Assembly: GCA_004123355.1 (NCBI GenBank)
Contig: SCHM01000001.1
Coordinates: 5,138,001-5,202,000 of the forward strand
Direction: 5' to 3'
From: Amphirosellinia nigrospora
Taxonomy: Eukaryota > Ascomycota > Sordariomycetes > Xylariales > Xylariaceae
DNA: 64,000 bases
A model generated the notes under the pieces. That model was given only the letters and a program-made list of their open reading frames with translations, did not search any database and was not told where the DNA came from. Of the stretch, positions 11,433-22,805 are shown one piece after another. Numbering within the stretch: position 1 is the first letter of the stretch; every line of letters begins with the position of its first letter. A program made the position numbers and the translations under genes.

Positions 11433-14125
11433 ATGAGGGGCTCGAAGCCTGTCTGCCTGCTCTGTCGTCTGCAAGTCGCCAAGGCGACAGGCAAGACGCG
11501 TGCTGCACAATGGCAGACTCAAACGCAGACGGCTTGCCTGACCACAACGTCGAGGCGTGATGGAGCCGATGCAAGTCGAGGAGCGCCGGACAATGCCGCC
11601 ATTCCCGAAGTTACACCCAGCCGAGCGCAACCGCCCACCCACATACGACGAACGCTGCCCCGAATATACCGCCCAAAGTCCAATGTGCAGATAGTAGAGC
11701 CCCAAATCGCTGGGGGCAGCCCTCTTCTCGCGTCGATGTGCTCTTCCAACAGATTCTCCAAGAGCAACAGAGCCTTCAGGATAGCGCCGGCGATGCATCG
11801 ACACCTAGGAGCGCCTCAATTGATCTCTCTCTCGTCCAAGCCATTGGAAAACTTCAAGAGATGGTGCTAGACAAGAATTTACCAGCAGCGTCCGCCTACT
11901 TGTATTTTCGAACCGAGATCAGCCCTGTGGTCCAAGTACCCGGCACCCATATACCCCAAGCATACCGGAAAGTCAAATTCGCGCTGTTAGAGAAGCTTAT
12001 GGCAGCTAAGAAAGCCGACATGCTCACAGACACGCTTCCTACCGTCGCCGATATCTTGAAATTATACGCAGAAGATGGCGAGTTGAAGCCGGTGCATTGG
12101 ATTTCACTTGTGGGCGAGCTGACTCAATGCATCGTCAAGATGGACCCTTCAGCCGAAAAGGAGTCCGTCCTGGCGTATGAGAGACAGCTTGCCTTGAGAG
12201 AAGCCATGTTGGCAGATCTCGTTGAGTCATGGAAGGTCTTGTCTCTACCCCGGCATGTTATATCACCAGAGAACGAGAACGAGCTAGGGGACGGCTTCTG
12301 GTTCCCGAGGTTAGATAAGCACTCTCTATGGAAGTACGCAAGGGAAGGCAACTATTCCGCGGCATTCAGTATATTGTTCCCACATTATCCGCCGAACCAG
12401 CTTGGCATGCCCGTCACTGTGCTGGCTATTACTACATATATTCTTTTGCACGATAGTGAGCGGTGCTCGGTTGATGTCAGAAATAGTGCTGCGCTTTATG
12501 TCAACGGTCGCTTCCTGGATAACATTAGTCAATTTCCCCGATGCGACTCCGGAGGGAAATTTCTAGTACATTCCCGCCTTTAAAAATTATGTCATGGGAC
12601 TTTGGCCAAAGATCAAAATCTATTTGAAACAGAGCCATGCGTCCGAGGACGATGGGTCCACCGACATACGCAGAATTTTAATATCAAAAGACAAAGACGA
12701 GGACAAAACAACGCAGTTTTTCGATGCAGAATTGATCGGGCGCCGTCTCGCTAAGTCACACCCAACTCGGAATTCTGGAGAAATAGACAGGCTTTGGGAG
12801 TCGTTTGTTGGTCCGATGAGATCATCTCAGAAAAAAGAGCTGCGCAAATTAGGGAGAACCCCCGGCTCATTGATTCTTTTATTCAAATGCGCGTCTCGTT
12901 TAACCAACCCGACAAGGCTATAGTTGCATGGAATGTGCTCGGCAAAGTTGGGCTCAAACCAAGTCTAAGGACCTGGAACTTGATGCTAGTTGGTCTGAGG
13001 AAGGCAGGCAACATCAATGGGTTCAAAAACATTTGGGCCAAGCTTGCGAGGTCCGGCATAACACTAGACACGGCGATATGGACAACCCGTGTTGCAGGAC
13101 TAATTGAATGTGGTGATATTCAAGGTGGCCTCACGCGTTGGAGAGATGGCCAGGCTGTGGGAAAAAGATCCGCACAAGACGGCTATAAAGCCCACTATAG
13201 AACCGATCAATGCCGCTCTCGCGGGTTTAATTCACCGTAAACAACATGACGCTGCGGAAAAGCTACTGGCTTGGGCTGGTAGAAAGGGTATTGAACCTGA
13301 TATTTTCACCTTCAACACCATGTTGCGCTCACTGATTCGCGAGGGTAACCGTGAGAAGGACGTCGAGAAGTTGTTCGCCACCATGCAATCCCAAGGCGTA
13401 TGCGCTGATGAAGCAACATTTACTATTGTCCTCGATGCCTCCTTGTCACAGGGTGAGGCGCAGGGTCCCGAAGCCCAAGCCAACGTCACCGCTGATGTGG
13501 TCTCTGCAATGGCAGCTGTTGGGTTGAAGCTCAATACGCAAACATATGGCAAGATGATATATCTTCTTTTGCGCTCAAACAACACAGCCGGCGCCACGGC
13601 TCTTGTTAACCATATGTACAATCGAAACGTAGAACTGTCACCGCACATCTACACGATGCTCATCGAGCACTGCTTTGCGCAGAACCCGCCAGCTCTTAAC
13701 TCGGTGCGCTTGTTCGTGCAACGCCAAACGCCGCCTCAACCGCAACGACTTGGACCATGTCTTTTACGACCGCGTCATCAGGGTTATACCCAGGTGGGCG
13801 AAACCTCGGCGGCGCTTGATGTGTACAAACACGTTGTCGCTCAGGAGCGAGTATGAGCCTGGGCGCGTTGAATGATCTATTACGCGCCCTACTCCGCCAA
13901 GGTCGAATCCAGGATGCCAAGGAAATGGTCAATCGCGAGAAGAAGCGGTTCGAGAATCAGATTCCTAACCCGGAAGAGCATGCGCGCTATTGGAGCCACG
14001 AGTTCTGGACATTGGCTCGCAGGTATAATGTTCTAGATTCCAAATTACCCGAACCCGCCGCGCCTGGCGTGGTAGTAGGACAAGAATCTGCTTCCCAAAT
14101 TGCGGATACTGTGGCAACCTCGTAG
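11433..14125 (+). CDS. Pentatricopeptide-repeat protein, probably mitochondrial
   Basis: The ATG at 11433 opens a basic, hydroxylated, acid-poor leader (MRGSKPVCLLCRLQ, then TACLTTTS) that fits a mitochondrial targeting peptide. A helical region follows (VQAIGKLQEMVLDKNLPAASAY; LPTVADILKLYAEDG), then PPR units such as PSLRTWNLMLVGLRKAGNI, ITLDTAIWTTRVAGLIECGD, IKPTIEPINAALAGLIHR, IEPDIFTFNTMLRSLIREGN and LSPHIYTMLIEHCF. The tail is LNDLLRALLRQGRIQDAKEM. PPR proteins bind organellar RNA one nucleotide per repeat, and in fungi they serve mitochondrial transcript stability or translation. The frame changes several times (near 11715, 12540-12800, 13110 and 13730-13860), with repeats resuming each time, so sequence errors are likely and the exact repeat number cannot be counted. 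No specific orthologue is assigned. Confidence 0.8.
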
Positions 14126-14482
14126 TCGTCTGATGTCTGGAGGTAGAAGTCATATCGATAGACCACGGCATCGTTGCCATTTCGTTGTAGAATAGTATGT
14201 ACAGATATAAGCAATGGCGCGTATGGTACACAGAACGACCCAAGCCATACCATTGTGGAGGTGATACCATATCTTTGCAACAGAAACACGGCATCTTTCA
14301 CACATCTCCCGTGGTTAGAATATATACCTCTTTGCGCTTAGGTATAGTTGCCGCGAGCCTGTGACAACGCCGAACGCCCGAAAATGCCAAACTCCCAATA
14401 TTTCAAATGTCCGTGTCTCTACCAGGCCAGTCAACACGAAAGGGTTATTCATCAATCGTATCTTTCAAAGAATTTTTTGCGT
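14126..14482. other. Convergent intergenic spacer
   Basis: This short region lies between the PPR stop (+) and the Mtw1 stop (-). Nothing beyond ordinary 3' flanking sequence is visible. Confidence 0.5.
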
Positions 14483-15830
14483 TCATCCATACGCATTATT
14501 ATTCAAACCTCGCTCACTCGTCCATCGTCGTTCCCCCTCTTCCTCGGCAAGCGCCGATGTGCCCTCGGCACCAAAGTGGTCATCACTACCCCCACCCAAG
14601 AGCTCAACAACGCGCTCGAGGCCCGACCTCACCCTCGCCAGACTTCGCCCGGGGCCCTGCCACTCGCCGTCGCGGACCTCGCCGTGCCTCCCGAGTTCGA
14701 GGCCATGCACCGTCTCGAGATGGCGGCGCGTCGCCGTCTCAACGTACTCGGCCTCTCCCCCCGCCGCCCCTGCTCGGCTCGTCATCGCCCTGCCCGCCAT
14801 CTGCAGCAGACGCAGAGGCCTTCAGGTCTGGCGCGACGTTGCTCAGCGCCGTGGACAGCGCGCGCAGGGCCTGCATCTGCGACAGCGTGAAGGCGGCCGT
14901 GGTGGCCAGGGGCGCCGCGGCTCCACCGCCCGAGGACGCCAGGTCGCCCTTTGATGCAGGAAGGCGAAGGGGCTCTTCTTGCTCATCTCCTCCACCTCGC
15001 GCCCGGGTGCCGCGTGGGCCTCGGCCTCTCTCTGCAGCTGCGTGGTGGGCGACGCGCTCTCCTCCGCCTTCACCTGGGTCCCGAGGCAGAGGGATCCCCG
15101 ACGAGCCGGCGCAGGTCCTCGAGGAGAGCCTCGTTGCGCGCGCGCTCGGTCGTCAGCAGGGCGTTCAGGCGCATGGATTCCCGCAGGCGTCGGCGGAGCG
15201 CGGTGATGGATTCGATGTCGGGGCGTCTCCGTCGTCTCTCTGCGCCGCGGCGCTCTGCTGGCCTTCTGTGTCATTGCCGCCGCCGCCGCCGCGCCCCTCC
15301 TCGCGATAGACGGAGAAAAGTCGAGCCCGTCGTAGTGCGAGAGCCGGATCCAGCTGCACAGCTCGGGCGGGCGCACGGTGAAGATGTTGCGCAGCACGTA
15401 GAGCTCGAACTTGTCGAAGTTGCGGTCGATGCTGGCACAGCAGCGTCTCTAGCTGGTGCGTGCCGGACTCGACCTCGTCCTTGGCGCGCTCGGCGGGCGA
15501 GAGCTGGCCGTTTTTGTCGTCGTCTTGTTGCTGCGACAGCGGCCGGGATTTCGGCGCTTTGAAACCGAGGGTCGCGGGCGACGCGTTCAGGAGCCCTTGC
15601 TCGATGCTGTTGAGGGCGCGCTCGGCGAGGACGTTCACGCTGTTGATCACATCGTCGATGAGACTCTGGAGCCGGCACCGCTTGTTAGTGTCGTCTGGCG
15701 TACTGGCGATGGCGAAGACTTCTTAAACAAGACGAGATAGCGGGAAATGAGAAAGTACTGTACTGACGACTGGGGGATATCCGAAGTGCTCAGTCAAGAG
15801 CTCGGTTTCTGAATTGGAAGATGTCGTCAT
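14483..15830 (-). CDS. mtw1: Kinetochore protein Mtw1/Mis12 (MIND complex)
   Basis: This is a subunit of the MIND/Mis12 complex that links the inner kinetochore (CENP-C) to Ndc80 and Spc105. The ATG at 15830 begins MTTSSNSETELLTEHFGYPPV, a Mis12 family start. An intron of about 105 bases (donor GTCAGT, acceptor CTCCAG) joins this to SLIDDVINSVNVLAERALN. Downstream are SIEQGLLNASPATLGF, ESGTHQLETLLC, LRNIFTVRPPELCSWIRL and YDGLDF. The C-terminal coiled-coil region ends with EYVETATRRHLETVHGLELG before the stop at 14483. GC content is high (Ala/Arg/Pro-rich shadow frames), unlike the neighbours. Several small frame slips occur between 15450 and 14800. Both ends and the order of blocks match the family, so the call is firm although the middle cannot be translated exactly. 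Confidence 0.85.
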
Positions 15831-16513
15831 GGCGCATGGTTTTCGAGATTTGTAGGTTCTTGTCCGTCCAGATTAGTTTGAATATTGCGTATTTCAAGAA
15901 CGCGACGCGATCTCCAATTGCAGGTAGTCTTTGAAGCTCAAAAGTCAATATTTAGTGTAGTTTAGCTTTAGAGGGGCTGTCCTGGCAGCAAGTGCCCCAC
16001 TTAGACTATTTCGGCCCGTGCGTCTGACAAGAACCTTGAGGGACAGACACCTAGGTAGGTACTCTTACCCCTAGGTATCTTAGGTACCTCAAGCTCTTAG
16101 CATTTATCAGATGAAATTTCATGTTTGTAGCAGTTTTACCGGCTCTCAACTGAATTTAAGCTTTTCTCGTACTAACAAGACGTGAAATGAAGAAATCACT
16201 TATTAATATACATAGATGCAACTCCTGCTCTGGTCGGTGCATCCTAATTTAAGGTAGCCAGTCGTGCACATGAGGCTTAGCTGAGTGAGTGTACGTCATT
16301 CCCATGACTGGCATGTCGGTATTTAGCGCGGATAAGAAGCCCCAAAGCCCCTTCTCTCCCTTAAACACCTAAGGTCTAACAACATTACCTACTACGAATA
16401 ACCTTATCAGACATTGTCATATAACCCTTGACAAAGGAGTGTCCGGCTTCTCTTTTTTGAAAATATTACTGTTGGCCGTAACGTACATACCCACCTGTGA
16501 CCAAACGCCGAAA
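15831..16513. promoter_or_regulatory. Divergent intergenic region, mtw1 / proline-rich adaptor
   Basis: This presumably holds the promoters of two divergent genes. It contains a dense cluster of ctaggta/taggtac motifs at about 16048-16095, partly palindromic. No gene is visible. Confidence 0.4.
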
Positions 16514-17593
16514 ATGTCTGGTGGTTGGAAAGATGTCGTGAAAAGTGGTTGGCATCCCGAGAAAACCGGAACTACGCTCAAAGACCAAGTTGTATGTGAA
16601 AAGAAACGAACACGACTCTATCACGTACCTTTGAATCGCTGACGCTTTCTCGGAACATAATAGAAAGGATTAGTAGGTCGAAGTGACTCGCCATCGTCAC
16701 GCGAGCAGCACATCGCGCCACCCATATCATCCCTCCGCGACCCGTCTTCCTTCGGACCACCGCCCAAACATGTAGCCGCTTATGGTCGAACATCAACAGC
16801 GCAAACACAACCCACAGCTGGGGCCGCCGCGTCGTCGTACACACCGGCGCAAAGCTCGTCCCATGCGGAGCCTTTAGGAAGTCAGACATATAGCTCTACA
16901 CAACCATACCAGGCACAGCATGCAGTCGAGGAAGAGCCTCCAACCAAACGAGGACCGTACCGAGCAGACACCACGGGATTGTCCACGTCCCATCTCCCTC
17001 CGCCGCCGACACGATCCAGCGGTGTAGGTGGACAAACTCCCAGCCGTCGGCAGCATATTCACCAGCCCCAGTAACGACGCAGGCAGCAGCGACGGCAAAG
17101 CCGAAAGCACCCCCCTCCCTACCCCCGCGACTTCCTCCCGAAGCGGGAACAACAGCCCCAGCCCGACAATAGCAAGCGAGCTACCTACGGGCCAGGCAGG
17201 CCAGGCACGCTTGAACCAAGGAGCCATAAACCGGCTAGGTGCCGCGGGGATATCAGTGCCCGGATTGGGGATTGGGAGGAGGTGGAACGCCACCGCCTCC
17301 ACCCGAAGCGCGGCCCTCGCCGCCATTGCAAGGGCCAGGTTACGGCCAAGTAGACGAACTTCAGGCCCGGTTTGCGCGTATGGGCGCTCCATCCCCCTTC
17401 AGGCTGGTGGCAATGGAACATCAGTAACAAGTAGGACGCAACAGCAACCTATAGCACAAGCCCGGCCGTGCTGGGTAAGAAAAAACCGCCGCCGCCTCCG
17501 ATGTCAAAGAAGCCAGAGCTATCAGGAACAAGGGCCGAGAGCATTAATACCCCGCCGCCAATTCCATTAGCTACGAGACCGAGGTTCGGTTGA
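16514..17593 (+). CDS. Proline-rich cortical/SH3-ligand-like protein (AIM3/verprolin-like)
   Basis: The ATG at 16514 begins MSGGWKDVVKSGWHPEK. A 72-base intron (16592-16663, GTATGT to AATAG) joins KDQV to KGLVGRSDSPSS. The rest is low-complexity: LRDPSSFGPPPKHV, STSHLPPPPTR, SESTPLPTP-type Ser/Pro stretches and PPPPPEARPSPP, ending in KKPPPPPMSKKPEL and PPPIPLATRPRFG at the stop (17591-17593). The MSGGWKDVVKSGWHPEK head followed by polyproline resembles a widespread ascomycete family often annotated as AIM3 or verprolin-related, thought to dock SH3 proteins at actin patches. That name is a family-level inference. The proline-rich segments alternate between frames, again suggesting small indels. 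Confidence 0.6.
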
Positions 17594-17917
17594 GTATTTC
17601 CATTCTACAAGTGGAAATTGAGCGCCCTAGAGTCACGTCGCGCAAAATAATTCACACAGGCATTCTTCATGGGTCGAAGAAATTAGTCAAAGTTAATCAA
17701 GCAAGCGCCATGTCGACTTCAGAGTAAAAGCGTCGGATCCGTGGGCTTTTCCAGTCCCGGAACACGTTTCGTATTCGGTTGATAGAACGCAGTCTACCTA
17801 AAAGACACGGCTTTTGCGTCTAAAAAAGATCATCAGTAGCACTATTTGCGCGTTTCATCAATTTCCGTCCTCTCTAAGAGGAATAACGCCAAACCACCCC
17901 ATAGTAAAAACCACCAT
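17594..17917. other. Convergent intergenic spacer
   Basis: This is the 3' flank shared by the proline-rich gene (+) and TCTP (-). No gene or notable repeat is visible. Confidence 0.5.
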
Positions 17918-18723
17918 TTAGACCTTCATCTCCTCAATACCGTGCTTCCAGACAACGACATAAGGAGTGACACCGTCTGGGCGGTAGTTCAGTAGGACGA
18001 CCCTGTAACCAGCAGAAGTCAGCCCAATATTCCTGTATAGTGTTATGTGGCCGGGTAGGGGGGTTAATGAGGTGCTTTCTTACATTCCATCAACATCCAT
18101 GCTTTCACCGGTGTAGAATTCCCAGTCCTTGAAGCTACCGAGCACCTTCTTGGAGAAGGTAGCAGCACCCTTCTTGAAAGTGTCGATCTCAGACTCGGGA
18201 GCGCCCTTGGCCTTAAGGTGGGCAAGAACCTTCTTCATGTAACCTGTATACCTTTAGCCTAGACTTCTTCCATATTTTTAATACAACTCGTACCCTTAAG
18301 ATACGACCCGTATGAAGCCTTATCGAAGCTGGTGGGCTGTAGTCGGAAAGAGTGAACAATGTTGTTCACCTTCTGGGCAGAGTCCTCAAGGCCCTCGTCG
18401 CCTCCTCGGCAGAAGCGTTGGCACCAGTATCTGCAAGTACCCAAGTTAAAAATGCCTTTAATTAAAGCGCACTAATACAAAAGTGCAAGCAATGCGATAA
18501 AACGTACCAACGTCGACGGCGCCAATCTCGATCATGGCGCAGTCCGCTTCATACACGACACCATCAACTTCGTTGAAGTCGAAGGAGTCGGACAGCAGCT
18601 CATCCTTGCTATCGCTAATGGCGTCCTACAAGCGGGGAACTCATCAGTCGTCCGTGTTCACCAGCGCGGAAGTTGATGTACGGTTAACGGTTCGGGCTGG
18701 GAACTGACCTTGAAAATAATCAT
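17918..18723 (-). CDS. tma19: Translationally controlled tumour protein homologue (TCTP)
   Basis: TCTP is an abundant ribosome- and microtubule-associated protein with an Mss4-like fold. Five exons can be traced. Exon 1 is just MIIFK (18723-18709). The next runs from [16 protein letters not shown] to EIGAVDV (18625-18508). The following exons carry [20 protein letters not shown] and [10 protein letters not shown], then [17 protein letters not shown] and [14 protein letters not shown], and finally [20 protein letters not shown] to the stop at 17918. The intron boundaries are all GT-AG. One G is missing in the run coding AEEGDEG near 18405, which shifts the frame in an otherwise perfect gene. 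In such a conserved, highly expressed gene this is best read as a homopolymer sequencing error. Confidence 0.93.
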
Positions 18724-20035
18724 CTTGACGGAGTGGATTGACAGCGAAGTTACTCAGGGAGATGCAAGCGAGGGAGGGATGGGTGAGTGTAACAGGGAGA
18801 AGATGACACCGGGGAGCGCAGAGAGTGAGAAAGGAAGATTTCCAGACGGAGACGGATTTTGCCAATTAATGAGGGGCAGATTGGCGCAAAAGGAGGGACA
18901 CTCAAAATTTTGGCTGAGCAAAAGCGGGGCGCGGGCGAGGCCTTGGAGGGGCAGCCCCAAACCTTGTGGTGAATGTCCTTAAACTTCCCCCAATGGGCAA
19001 AGTGTAATCTATAAACACATCTAGAGGCCCCATCACGCTAGCATAGACTCTCTGCCAGCCGTCGCCCAGGTGTTTTGGGCTGTCGATGCGCTCGATATGA
19101 AGTCGCCACTTAGCAAACTTGGGACGAACGACAATAATTTCCCGACTAGCCTCGCTGGGCTGATTCTAACATGATTTACCCCTGAAGCCTCACCCGCCCG
19201 CCAGAACGCCACCGTACGTTCAGATATTATGTATAAGTAGATTCATACAGCACTTTCACCATTGAGCCCGCGGATACCGATCTTTACTACGTAGCTAGCA
19301 CTATTACCATGCTTGGGTAGGGTGGTTTGCCGGACGATGTTTTGCAAAGCAGAACAGGCATAAATCTATACCGGTCCCTATGTTGTGGCGTAAAATTAGT
19401 GATGATGTCCTACCCAACTAGCAATCGCAGCATCAGGCCACATCAGTCCCATAGAATCTTGTGTCCTCACCTTGTTAAACAGCTGATTCGGCCAGCCGTA
19501 ATCCGGGGCCGACGGATACCCGATCTACACTAAGTAAGTACCTACACATATCCATTGTCTGCGTGCATGGCAGCCTGCAGCACACGGGGTATAGTGTACC
19601 TGCTGTAGGTCCGCCAAACTTCCAACGCTAGCGACACAAACTTCCACAACGTGCTGAAAATGGCCCCGCGACGGACCGTGACACCCTGCTGACGGCTGCC
19701 AGCTTGGACTTGGCCCCGTCCCCAGTCTTGCCTCGCTCTTGCTTTGTAAGTAGCCTGCACATGTGCGCAGTCCCCAGTCGCCCGAAGCAAGTTCCCTGAA
19801 CTCGAACACCCGTAATTAACGCGTTGTTGGCTCACTTTTCTTAACACTCCTTACAGTCCCCCAAAGCCTTCCTTTTAACGACCTATCTTGTCTCATTCGC
19901 CACGCTCCTTTTCTCTTTCCTACTCGTTCTCGCATCCGGACTCTTGCCCTTATACATTGTAATGGTCTCACTCATATATCCTACTGTACTCGCCCCCGTT
20001 CCCGTTCCCGTCCCGATCCGGCGCTCTCCGCAGCG
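18724..20035. promoter_or_regulatory. Divergent intergenic region, TCTP / sur2
   Basis: About 1.3 kb lies between two divergent, probably strongly expressed genes. The 150 bases before the sur2 start are rich in C and T on the plus strand (19850-20030), typical of a fungal core promoter and leader. No conserved gene is visible. Confidence 0.4.
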
Positions 20036-21199
20036 ATGGCGACGAATCTGACGTCTGCCACCGACCTCCCTCCCCTCCCTAGCTACACCCTGACCGAAGC
20101 GCCCGATCTAATATCATGGTTGCCCGACTTCTACCTGTCCGCCGTTGCGCCCATCATCGCATACTGGGTCGTGTCAGCCATCTTCCACGTCATTGACGTC
20201 TACGACTTATTCCCCCAATATAGACTACACACGCCCGCCGAGATAACACAGCGCAACCGAGCCACCCGATTCGAAGTCTTCCGCGATGTCATTGTTCAGC
20301 AGATCATTCAGACCGCCATGGCCATAGCGTTGGGCATTACCGACCCTCCGCAATTGACAGGCCAGGAGAACTACGATGTCGCCGTCTGGGCCACGAGGAT
20401 TCGCCTCGCCCAGAGAGCGCTTCCTCCTATTCTTGGCCTCCTGGGTATCAATGCTGCCACTGTCTCCAAGAACATGGCCATATCCCATCCACTCCTGGCC
20501 GGTGCCTTGGCTGGGGGATATTACCCCTCCCTTAGCACCAGCCTAGACGCAACAGACGGCGTTTGATTCCTACATTCGCGACCTGGGAGCTTATGGTTGC
20601 TAAGGCCATATACTATGTTCTCATTCCTGGCCTCCAGTTCGCCCTCGCCGTTACCGTTCTAGATACCTGGCAGTACTTTTTGCATCGCGCCATGCACATG
20701 AATAAGTGGCTTTATAGTAAGTTACTCATATTAACTCCTGATGAACAGCAATCATTAACACTACTTTAGCCAAGTTTCACTCTCGACACCACCGACTTTA
20801 CGTTCCCTATGCCTATGGAGCGTTATATAACCATCCCTTTGAAGGATTTCTCCTCGACACGCTTGGTGCTGGGCTAGCATACAAGGTTACATGTATGACC
20901 GCGAAACAGGGCATCGTGTTCTTTATCTGCTCGACCATCAAGACTGTTGACGACCACTGCGGATATGCGTTGCCATGGGATCCCCTCCAGCATATGACCG
21001 GCAACAATGCTACGTACCATGACATTCACCACCAAGCTGGGGCATCAAGACCAACTTTTCTCAGCCTTTCTTCACCTTCTGGATCGTATACTAGGCACCA
21101 TGTGGAAAGGCGATACTTCTCTGAAATACGAACGCGCGAGGATCTGCGGCGAATATTCTGGAGGCAGAAGCGAAGAAAAACTCTGCCAAGGCCCAATAG
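20036..21199 (+). CDS. sur2: Sphinganine C4-hydroxylase (Sur2), sterol-desaturase superfamily
   Basis: This ER membrane di-iron enzyme hydroxylates sphinganine at C4 to make phytosphingosine. The ATG at 20036 begins MATNLTSATDLPPLPSYTL. A hydrophobic segment IIAYWVVSAIFHVIDVYDLF follows, then the histidine boxes: FLHRAMH, KFHSRHH and HDIHHQ. A 53-base intron (20717-20769) joins NKWLY to TKFHSRHHRLYVPYAYGA. Further family blocks are LYNHPFEGF, STIKTVDDHCGYALPWDPLQH and RILGTMWKGD. The best C-terminus (KYERARGSAANILEAEAKKN) is in a shifted frame ending at 21199. Frame slips near 20560, 21035 and 21135 keep the conserved sequence, so they are probable indel errors. Confidence 0.88.
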
Positions 21200-21737
21200 A
21201 CGCACATTACTCCTTGCAAGACTTCGATTTTGTACCATTTTAGGGTTTGGGTTTTTTTTTTTGTTTGCTGGTCATAAGGGAGCAATGAGATACAGGTTGA
21301 ATTATGTCCAAGAGAAATGCCAGTTACAGAACGGCTAGAGCATTGTCAGGCAGGAACCTCTCTGCTTGACGCCCCGATTCGCTTCAATTGGTGGCTCGCT
21401 TCTCAAGATATAAGGTCACACGCACGCCTCTCCTATACCGTGTAATACCACGTTTGTATATTTGTTTTCGGGATCACCGGGACAAGTCGTCGCGTTGCCA
21501 GGTCTTCAATCTCACAGAGAAATCGAGAGGATTTGGATAAGGCTGTACTCATTACGAATAACTCACCACACCTACATTAGGTGATTAATGATATATATTC
21601 CAAAACATGTTTTGAAACAATCCATTTTCCCCTGATCCCGACTTGATGAGCTTTCAGCCCCGAGGAACCAGCGATAGGCCTTCACTTATAAGTATTCCTT
21701 AGCAGACTAATTCACTCGGTCGCCCGAGTACAGTAGC
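21200..21737. other. Convergent intergenic spacer
   Basis: This is the 3' flank of sur2 (+) and the DUF7704 gene (-). It includes a run of ten T with an adjacent G/T-rich piece near 21245-21265. No gene is visible. Confidence 0.5.
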
Positions 21738-22633
21738 TCAAACAGCCTTTTTCTTTGCAGGCTTTCCTTCGGAGTCACTCACGGCTCCGAAAACGCCAGC
21801 AAGCGTCAATAGGCGTACAATGTTAAGGAACACACTACCGCCAATTGAACCCCAGATCATGTCATTCCACTTTTAGCAGTCAGCGTTAGCAATGGCATCA
21901 AAAACAGGGGTAAAGAGTCCTCGACACAACGGATAAAGAAGGAAAGAGATATCTCGGGATCCTGTCTAGCCAACGACGTACCTCGGCGGGCTGGAGGATC
22001 AGATCAAGGCCTACTCCCACGTAGCAACCCCAGATGTGGCCGTAGTCGGCCAGCGCGACGGCGGCGAGGTACCACCGCGCGGTACGGGCGTGCGTCGTCC
22101 AACTGCAGATGACGCCCACGGCGGCCAGGAGCAAGTAGACGTTGACGAGTTGGAGGGTTAGGATTTGGGCCTGTTGTGTTTGGGTCATTAGTTAAGTCGA
22201 TGAGGGAACTAAGTATGTATATAGTGGGATATGTGTTTGAGGGCTGGGCGACTTACCTGTGGCGGGAATGAGGAAGGGTCGGCCGGGAGCTCATAGTTCT
22301 GGGCTTGGCGGGCGTAGAACGCGAAGGGGTCCTGTAGGGTTGTGATGTATGCTATCACGCTGTTTTTCGGGTATCGTGCTATTATAAGCATATGTTCTCT
22401 CTCTCACTTTTGTTTTATCAAGGTTTGGGAGAAGATAAGTTGAGCGTGTGAGCTTGTTGATTTCATCATCAAACATACAGCCGCGAACTGACCTCGTTCT
22501 CCCCGAGAGGCGAGAAATAAAGGGATGGATTATATGAGTGTAGACGAAGTATATATATATATACATACAGGAGCACTGGTTCGATGATCCCGAAGATCAC
22601 GAATGGGATTGTTGGTAAACATGTGACGGCCAT
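21738..22633 (-). CDS. DUF7704-family small membrane protein
   Basis: Four exons can be joined with no frame slip, giving about 162 residues. Exon 1 is 22633-22569 (MAVTCLPTIPFVIFGIIEPV), exon 2 is 22359-22257 (AYITTLQDPFAFYARQAQNY), exon 3 is 22170-21982 (AQILTLQLVNVYLLLAAVGV, then LADYGHIWGCYVGVGLDL), and exon 4 is 21869-21738 (WNDMIWGSIGGSVFLNIVRL, ending GKPAKKKAV). The EPVLL start, the DPFAFYARQ motif, the LADYGHI helix and the WNDMIWG block are characteristic of the fungus-specific DUF7704 family, whose members have about four membrane helices and no established function. A lysine-rich C-terminus resembles an ER-retrieval tail (inference). This and ste11 are the only genes here without apparent indels. 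Confidence 0.82.
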
Positions 22634-22778
22634 GGTTCGTAGAGTGGTGAGACGACGGATGAAATAGTAGTTGCTAGCAAATCGGAGTTTCTAACGCGAC
22701 GTCGACGGCTGGTTGATCTTGGGGCTGAGATGTGAATAAAAGACTATCTGCCGTGGCACATAGTACACATATATAAAG

Positions 22779-22805
22779 TTTGTAAAGCTTTGTAAAGCTT
22801 TGTAA
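22779..22805. repeat. 10-base tandem repeat
   Basis: The unit tgtaaagctt is repeated in tandem about two and a half times, about 150 bases upstream of the DUF7704 start. It is short enough to be replication slippage, and a regulatory role is only conjecture. Confidence 0.7.

Noticed and set aside
14348-15309. Long plus-strand Arg/Pro-rich open frames over the Mtw1 gene
   Set aside because: They are antisense shadows of the GC-rich Mtw1 coding region, which carries the family motifs on the minus strand.
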